Assembly (NCBI RefSeq): GCF_030272615.1 | Contig: NC_081410.1 | Coordinates: 186,607,619-186,671,618 of the forward strand | Origin: Cryptomeria japonica | Taxonomy: Eukaryota > Streptophyta > Pinopsida > Cupressales > Cupressaceae | DNA: 64,000 nt | Direction of reading: 5' to 3' | Shown: piece after piece, positions 57,939 through 64,000 of the stretch | Layout: every line of letters starts with the position of its first letter | How positions within the stretch are numbered: position 1 is the stretch's first letter | Position numbers and translations under genes: made by a program | The notes under the pieces: model-generated | Database searches by the model: none | The model's input: only the letters and a program-made list of their open reading frames with translations | What the model was told of the DNA's origin: nothing

Positions 57939-58368
57939 GTGACGTAATAGGACCTATAATGTCATAATAAGTCCCATTGGTACATAATAGGTCATAATGT
58001 ATCATAATAGGTCATATTGTGTCATAATAGGTCCTATTGTGACATAATACGACCTATTACATCATAATAGGTCCTATTATGTCATAAGACCCCTCAAAAG
58101 GACCTATTATGACATTATACCTCTTAATAGGAACTATCATGACTTAAGACCCCTTAGTAAGACCTATTATGTCATAATAGGTCCTATAATGTCATAAGAC
58201 CCCTTAAGAGGACATGTCATGTCATAATAGGTCCTATTATGTCATAAGACCCCTTAAGAGGATGTATTATTATATTATACCCATTAGTAAGACCTATTGA
58301 AGGGTATTATGTCATAATAGGACTGATTATGACATAATAGGACCTATGATGACATAATGGGTCATATT
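57939..58368. repeat. Tandem array of about 20-bp self-complementary units
   Basis: About 20 degenerate units built from TAATAGGTCCTATTATGTCA and its near-complement, for example GTCATAATAGGTCCTAT, GACATAATAGGACCTAT and GTCATAAGACCCCTTA. Higher-order units (AGACCCCTTAAGAGGA) repeat at about 58,195 and 58,245. Because TAGGTCCTA and TAGGACCTA are near-palindromic, single strands could fold extensively. The array ends within a few bases of the start of copia D. Confidence 0.85.
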
Positions 58369-58370
58369 AT

Positions 58371-58406
58371 TGTTGGCATTTGGCATTATAACAGATAATG
58401 GGAGAT
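58371..58406 (+). repeat. 36-bp partial duplicate in front of the copia D LTR
   Basis: TGTTGGCATTTGGC at 58,371 repeats the LTR start TGTTGGCATTTCAAC at 58,407, and the bases just before the second copy (ATGGGAGAT) look like the end of a polypurine tract. It may be a relic of a neighbouring copy or of LTR recombination. Confidence 0.5.
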
Positions 58407-59924
58407 TGTTGGCATTTCAACAAGGATATTGAGAAGGTTGTTGATGATTATGGATATAATTGATTAAGGATGTTTACTGTCTTGATATTATTATTTTGTC
58501 ATTGATGTCAAGAAATTGATTTTCTAATTCAGTATGATGTTGCCATATCTTGAGAAGTATGATTTGAAGAGTATAAAGATGTTGGTAAAAGACACAGAAA
58601 GAATATGATGAATAAGGGATGAATAAGGAATTCAATGGGCAACTATTATGGAGTCAGACAATGATGAGATCATGATGTTTAGATTATTTTAACATCATAC
58701 ATATGTTGTAAATTGTAAGGTTAATACTATACTATGTTACCGAGCAAAGAACCTAGTCGGTAAACCCTAAGGAACCTAGTTGGTAAACCCTAAGGTTATC
58801 GCTATCGGTTAATGAAGGCAGAATGTCTACCGAGTGAAGTTTAGTATTCACCGAGTTATTACCGAGTTATTACTGAGTTGTAACTGAGCTGTAACAGAAT
58901 ACATTAAATGGTTACATGCGTTATTTAATGAAGGAAGCTGATGAGGTAGAACTAATTAAATGATTCGTATGTCGTGCATGAAGTTTGTTAATGAATCTAT
59001 GGCAAAGGAAAATTGACATGAAGATCTACAGCTCAGATTGAATCGCAATACCCTAGCACAAGTTCCAAGAAATGTATGCAAGTTCCAAGGCAGGGTAAAA
59101 TATTTTTAGATCGAAGGATACATTGAACCTGGTCAAAGTTTGAAGATCTAATGGCTATGATTGATCATGGGAAATGTGATCAAGGAGATTAAGTGATTGG
59201 TGAATTGTTTATAAATAGGGAACTATTGATAAACAATGTATGCGGGCAAATGTATGCACAGGGATGCTACATAGTGATTACCAAGCACAAAAGCCTAAAG
59301 ATCTATTTGAATAATAGAGTATAGAAGCCCAACAGATGGACAAGATTAGTTCTATGTCTAGATTGTATTGAGCAAATAAGAATCTGCTTTAACATTTTAG
59401 ATGTGAAGTTGCAGATAGATTTTTATTACTATTATTTTGTGAAGTAACAGAAAATCTCTTAACCGAGTGGACTTAATAGTCTTATTTGTAAAACCCTCTA
59501 GCAAGGTGACATTCTGATTGAGTGTATGAAATACTTTAACAAGGTCACTTCTAACAAGGTGAAGATCCTAACCGATCTGAGGGAAATCCCTTAACCGGGC
59601 CACATCTAGCAATGTGTTTGTAATCTTTAACAGGATTTGCTTTTAACCAAGCATACTCTAGAAGAGTATATTTCTTAGTGGGTCCAAAATCCCACAGTGG
59701 GTTTTCCCTATTTGGGTTTCCACGTTAAATCTAGTGTTATGAGGTTTATGATGTTTATATGCTTTTGAGTTTGCATGTTTAGCAGTTTTGGTTATATTAC
59801 TGAAGTATATGTTACCGAGGTTGAATCTGATGTTTTTATGGAAGATTAAGTTTGTATGATTCACCCCCCCCTCTCATCTTGTTGGCTATTGGATTTGTAC
59901 TTACATTAAGTATCAGAACTATCA
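58407..59924 (+). repeat. 5' LTR of copia D
   Basis: TGTTGGCATTTCAACAAGG to CAGAACTATCA, then the primer site. It has a 23-bp tandem duplication (AACCTAGTCGGTAAACCC type) at 58,750-58,795, repeated ACCGAGTTATT units at 58,849-58,895, and the shared boxes AAATCCCACAGTGGGTTTTCC (59,687) and TGATTCACCCCCCCCTC (59,858). The left end is chosen at the second TGTTGGCATTT. Confidence 0.8.
59210..59219 (+). promoter_or_regulatory. TATA box of the copia D LTR
   Basis: TATAAATAGG fits the plant TATA consensus and lies about 715 bp before the LTR end, leaving room for R and U5. Confidence 0.65.
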
Positions 59925-59926
59925 AT

Positions 59927-59938
59927 TGGTATCAGAGC
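59927..59938 (+). other. Primer-binding site of copia D
   Basis: TGGTATCAGAGC, a perfect initiator tRNA-Met type site, two bases after the LTR. Confidence 0.92.
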
Positions 59939-59988
59939 TTTGGACTCCGGAAGAAAAGTTTAAAGGTACTTAAGGCAAAGATCCAAAG

Positions 59989-60720
59989 ATGTATAAGAGG
60001 GATGCACCGAAGCTGAACAAGTCAAGTTTCTCTACATGGCAGAAAAGGATGAAGCTGCACCTATCAGGAGTTGGAGAATATGCTGTATATTATTTGGAGA
60101 ATGATTTCATCACACTGAGCACCTATCCATTGACAATGGAAGAGATAAAGGCAAAGCAAGAACATATCCAAGCAATGATTGAAATAACATCTGCATTGAC
60201 TAACTCAGAGTTTAATGATCTAGAAGGCTGCAATGATGCAAAGGCTATGTGGGATAAGCTCATATCAGTATATGGAGGAGATGAACATGTACAAAGAGAA
60301 AAATTAGATAGTCTAAGAGGACAACTTGAATCTATGAGGATGAATGAAGGTGAGAACATACCTCAGTACAATACAAGACTAAAGGAGATTGTCAATCAAA
60401 TCAAAGGAGTAGGTGGAACTATTGAAGAAAAGAATATAACAAGTAAGTTGTTAAGAACCCTTCTACCGGCTTATACAATCCAAGTCTCTGCAATTAATGA
60501 ATTGAGGTCTGTACCTAATATGCCAGTTTCTTTAGATGCTACTATTGGTAAGCTACATGCATTTGAGTTAAGTAACTTTGATAACAGTGGATCTTCGGTA
60601 AATAAAGTTGAATCTGCATTTAGTTATTTTCATCTTGATGAATCTAATGATTACAATGAAAGAAAGTATAAGTACTCTGAAGGAGATCACAGTGGAGCAA
60701 GTTAAAGATTTCGTAAGAAT
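59989..60720 (+). pseudogene. Copia D gag
   Basis: Starts MYKRDAPKLNKSSFSTWQKR at the first ATG after the primer site. Capsid landmarks: AMWDKLISVYGGDEHVQ, LRGQLESMRMNEGENIPQY and LLPAYTIQVSAINELRS. The 238-codon open stretch stops at TAA 60,703-60,705, and the same frame continues RFRKNMEEVHTL into the nucleocapsid. The stop is one C-to-T step from CAA. UBN2-type Gag, particle shell, homologous to gag of copia C. Confidence 0.93.
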
Positions 60721-61287
60721 ATGGAAGAAGTACACACACTATATGAGGAAATCAAAAAGCTAGAAGAGTTTGAAGCACTATTAGCCAGAAGGTTACCGAG
60801 AGGCAAAGGTAAGTATAAAGGAAAACTACCTTTGAAATGTTTCAATTGTGATAAGATAGGACATATGGCTTCTAACTATCCTGACAAAGAATCTACTGAA
60901 AAGAGAAATTACCGAGATGACAGACAAAAAGACAATCATTACAGAGGACACCAAGACTTTAGAAGAAGAGATAGAAAGACATGCTTAATAACTGATGAGG
61001 AATCCAATGATGATAAATCAGATGAAACTGATACAGAGGAAGTAGTTTATGTGGCTATCAAAGATGGATCAGATGAAGAAAGGTATGAAGAAAAAGCCCT
61101 AATATCTCACATAAATAGTAATGATTCTTGGATCATAGATAGTGGATGCTCACATCATATGATAGGTGATAAACACAAGTTTGTTATGTTAGAAGATTAT
61201 GATGGAGGCTATGTAAGATTTGGTAATGATGCACCATGTCCGGTGAAAGGTAAAGGATCTATAACACTTCTTGACAATGCAAGATGA
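60721..61287 (+). pseudogene. Copia D nucleocapsid knuckle and protease
   Basis: Same frame as gag. The knuckle reads CFNCDKIGHMASNY, in which the last Cys of CCHC is Tyr (TGC/TGT to TAT), so zinc binding would be weakened. A basic/acidic linker and then the protease active site WIIDSGCSHHMIGD with intact D-S-G follow. RFGNDAPCPVKGKGSI is the typical flap-side sequence. TGA at 61,285-61,287 (from CGA by C-to-T) ends the open stretch just before NDVYWVEGLKYNLLS. Confidence 0.92.
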
Positions 61288-62649
61288 AATGATGTTTATT
61301 GGGTTGAAGGTTTGAAATACAATTTGTTGAGTGTAGCACAACTAAACAATATAGGTTACCGAATATAAGTTTAGAAAGGAATTGTCAAAGTTCATGACAA
61401 GATTGGAAAGTTAGCTACTACCGGGACACAAACAAAAGGTAACAAATTTCACCTTGACTCAACTCGGAACAAGTGTCTGTATGCAAAGATAGATGATACC
61501 TGGTTATGGCATAAAAGGTTTTGTCATGTAAATTTTGATAATCTGATCAAAATAAGTAAGAAACACTGAGTAAGAGGTCTACCAAGTCTTGAAAAGCCTG
61601 AGAATGCTATGTGCTGAGGATGCCAGATGGGTAAGATAACAAGATCAAGCTTTACAAGTAAGTCTTACACTTCTAAGGGAATTTTAGATATTATGCACAC
61701 TGATCTTTGTGGTCCTATGAAAGTTCAAAGTTATTATGGTGATAAATATTTCATCTTATTTGTGGATGACTATTTAAGGATGATGTTGGTTATGTTTTTA
61801 AAAGAAAAATCAGAAGCTTTTCAAATGTTTAAATGGTACAAGGCAAGAGTTGAAAATGAAATAGGAAGACAACTGAAATGTCTTAGATCAGATAGAGGAG
61901 GAGAGTTCACATCTGATGAGTTCAACTTATTCTGCAATGATCATGGTATTAAAAGACAAGTCTTTGCACCAAGAACTCCACAACAAAATGGAATAGCTGA
62001 GAGAAGAAAGAGATCTATTATGGATTGTGCCAGAACCTTGATGATTGAAAAGAAAGTGCCACAAACATTTTGGAGAGAAGCAATAAGCACAACAGTTTAC
62101 ACCCTGAACCGAGTACAACTGAAGAAAGGTACTTTGAAGACACCATATGAAATCTGGTATGACAAGAAAGCTAATGTAAGTTATTTTAAAATCTTTGGAA
62201 GTAGATGCTATGTACACAAAGATGATAGAAATGACAAGTTTGATCAGAAAAGTGAAGAAGGAACATTTCTAGGTTATTCTTCTAGAAGCAAAGCATTTAA
62301 ATGTTTGATCAAATCATCTAACAAAATAGTAGAAAGTGCAAATGTGAAAATTGATGAATTTGCAGAAAGAAATGCTGAAGGAAATTTGAAAGAACCAGAA
62401 GATTATGATGAATTTGTCTATGTTCAACCGATATGTTTTACCGAGAAAACTGTTGAAGAAAATGAAGAGAATATCCAGTTACCGAGTAATGACGAAGATC
62501 ATATAGAGCCTACCGAGCCTATATTAGCCAAGTATGTCAGAAAAAATCATGCACCAAGTCAGATTATAGGAGATAAGGATGATCCAGTGATGACAAGGAA
62601 CAAACTGAGATAGAACACATGTCTGATATCTGAATTTGAACCGAGAATA
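61288..62649 (+). pseudogene. Copia D pre-integrase and integrase
   Basis: The pre-integrase part (VEGLKYNLLSVAQLN; WLWHKRFCHVNFDNL; CQMGKITRSSF) contains four stops, at 61,366, 61,372, 61,567 and 61,615. Integrase core: first Asp in IMHTDLCGPM, second in LRSDRGGEFTS, Glu in QNGIAERRKRS, all intact. TFWREAISTTVYTLNR, FKIFGSRCYVHK and GTFLGYSSRSKAF follow. An acidic, proline-poor C-terminal linker runs to TAG at 62,611. It inserts element cDNA. The catalytic triad is complete, unlike in copia C. Confidence 0.93.
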
Positions 62650-63600
62650 GTGAAAGAGGCATTTAACAGTGAAGATTGGATAAATGCTATGACAAAAGAG
62701 ATTGATCAAATCAAGAAGAATGACACATGGACACTAATCCCAAGACCAAAGGACAAAAATGTAATCGGTATAAAGTGTATTTTTAGAAACAAGCTAAATG
62801 AAAAAGGTGAGGTCATTCGAAATAAAGCAAGACTAGTTTGCAAAGGTTATGCTCAAGAAGAAGGAATTGATTATGGTGAAACTTTTGCATCTGTGGCTAG
62901 ACTTGAAGGAGTAAGAACATTGTTGGCATATGCTGATTTCAAAAAATTCAAGGTATATCAAATGGATGTCAAATCTGCATTTCTGAATGGAATATTAGAA
63001 GAAGAAGTTTTTATTGAACAACCTAAAGGATTTGTTGAAGACAATAATAAAGATTAGGTATGTAAATTGAACAAAGCATTATATGGTCTGAAACAAACAC
63101 CTAGAGCATGGTATGAAAGATTGCACTCTTATTTGATTAAGATTGGTTTTATAAGGACAAGTGAGAACAACAATATGTACATGAAGAATGATGAAAATGG
63201 AATACTTATCTCAACCATATTTGTTGATGATATTATATTTTGTGGAAATGACTCTCTATGTAAGAACTTTGGAAATGAAATGAGAAAAGAATTTGAGATG
63301 TCATTAATCGATGAGATAAAGTATTTTATAGGTTTACAGATACTGCAAATGAAAAATGAGATTTTCATTATTTAATCCAAGTACATAAAGGAAATCTTGA
63401 AGAAATTTGGAATGGAGGATTCAAAACCAGTAATTAATCCTATGAATACCAACTGTAAACTATCAAAGAATGATGAATTTGCATATGTTGATGAGACAAT
63501 TTACCGATCCATGATTGGAAAGCTACAATATGTTGTTCACAGCAGACCAGACATAACACATGCAGTAGGTATAGTTGCAAGATTCTCTGCAGATCCTAAG
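62650..63600 (+). pseudogene. Copia D reverse transcriptase
   Basis: Landmarks: [98 protein letters not shown], the catalytic FVDD at 63,220-63,231, KYFIGLQILQM and VVHSRPDITHAVGI. Stops at 63,055 (TAG) and 63,373 (TAA). The KWVFRNK word has Cys for Trp (ATAAAGTGTATT). Otherwise a complete domain in one frame. Confidence 0.93.
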
Positions 63601-64000
63601 GAAACACACATGATAGCAATCAAAAGAATTTTTAGATACTTGAAAGGCACAAAGGATTATGGCTTAGTATATCAGAAAGGAAATGATTTTGATTTAAAAG
63701 TTTATACTGATGCTGATTGGGCAGGCAACATTGATGACAGGAAAAGCACAAGTGGAGGAGCTTTCTTTTTAGGAGAAAGACTAGTGAGTTGGCTTCGCAA
63801 GAAACAAGGATGTGTTTCACAGTCAACAACAGAAGCTGAATACGTTGCTATAACATTGAATTGTACCAACATAGCATGGATCAAACAACTGTTGGAAGGT
63901 ATAAATGAGAAAGTTACTGAGCCAGTAACTATATTCTGTGACAATACTAGTGCCATTAACATTTCAAAGAATCCTGTTATGCACTCTAAGACAGAGCACA
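63601..64000 (+). pseudogene. Copia D RNase H, truncated by the window end
   Basis: KRIFRYLKGTKDYGLVY, YTDADWAGNIDDRKSTSGG (Asp), SWLRKKQGCVSQSTTEAEYVA (Glu), FCDNTSAINISKN (Asp). All expected acidic residues are present and there is no stop. The frame runs off the window at HSKTEH, so the C-terminal IFTKP motif, polypurine tract and 3' LTR are not seen. Confidence 0.92.

Larger units (their letters stand above)
58407..64000 (+). mobile_element. Ty1/copia element D, cut by the window end
   Basis: 5' LTR (58407-59924), primer-binding site (59,927) and a gag-pol polyprotein in one frame from 59,989 to the window end, where it is in RNase H. The 3' LTR must lie beyond 64,000, so the target duplication cannot be tested. 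Nine in-frame stops and no frameshift in 4.0 kb make it the best preserved pol of the window. Catalytic residues of protease, integrase and RT are intact where visible. Confidence 0.92.

Overview
The window looks like intergenic heterochromatin of a plant with a very large, transposon-packed genome. AT-rich sequence, stacked LTR retrotransposons with Ty1/copia gag-pol of the plant type, primer-binding sites matching initiator tRNA-Met, and LTR ends of the form TGATTCACCCCCC...CCAACA suggest a gymnosperm, probably a conifer; this is an inference, not an identification. I see no host gene, rRNA, tRNA or CRISPR. Essentially everything that can be named is a retroelement or its debris, and almost every frame is broken.

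Layout. 0.3-7 kb: a Ty3/gypsy remnant (called G4), minus strand, with gag, protease and an extra RNase H between two long direct repeats; reverse transcriptase (RT) and integrase are missing. 8.8-13.6 kb: a deleted minus-strand copia element (D0, target duplication AAGAC) carrying a solo LTR (F). 13.6-15.6 kb: decayed gypsy protease-RT (G3), interrupted by a 365-bp TRIM. 15.6-20 kb: no recognisable gene. 20.0-32.5 kb: a pol-less gypsy-like element (G2, minus), interrupted at 23,339-30,272 by element A (plus). 32.5-56.7 kb: a nest of insertions. Solo or truncated LTR E sits in G2; gypsy-like G1 (32,674-55,939) sits in E; element B (35,096-50,509) sits in G1; copia C (36,024-44,698) sits in B; solo LTR S (41,204-42,628) sits in the gag of C. 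Most boundaries are fixed by 5-bp target duplications. 56.7-58.4 kb: palindromes and a self-complementary tandem array. 58.4-64 kb: a plus-strand copia element (D) running off the window end.

The most interesting material is the A/B pair. They are independent, oppositely oriented copies of an LTR element with no RT, RNase H or integrase. Each carries two conserved ORFs: ORF1, a coiled-coil protein with four CCHC zinc knuckles, and ORF2, about 1,060 codons in B, of unknown function. Their LTRs share two sequence boxes with the pol-bearing copia elements, which suggests mobilisation in trans. In B ORF2 and in the D polyprotein the frame runs for kilobases without a frameshift, and every in-frame stop could have arisen by one C-to-T change, as expected from decay of methylated cytosines.

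All calls come from reading motifs and matching repeats by eye; LTR divergences quoted are rough hand counts over a few hundred bases.
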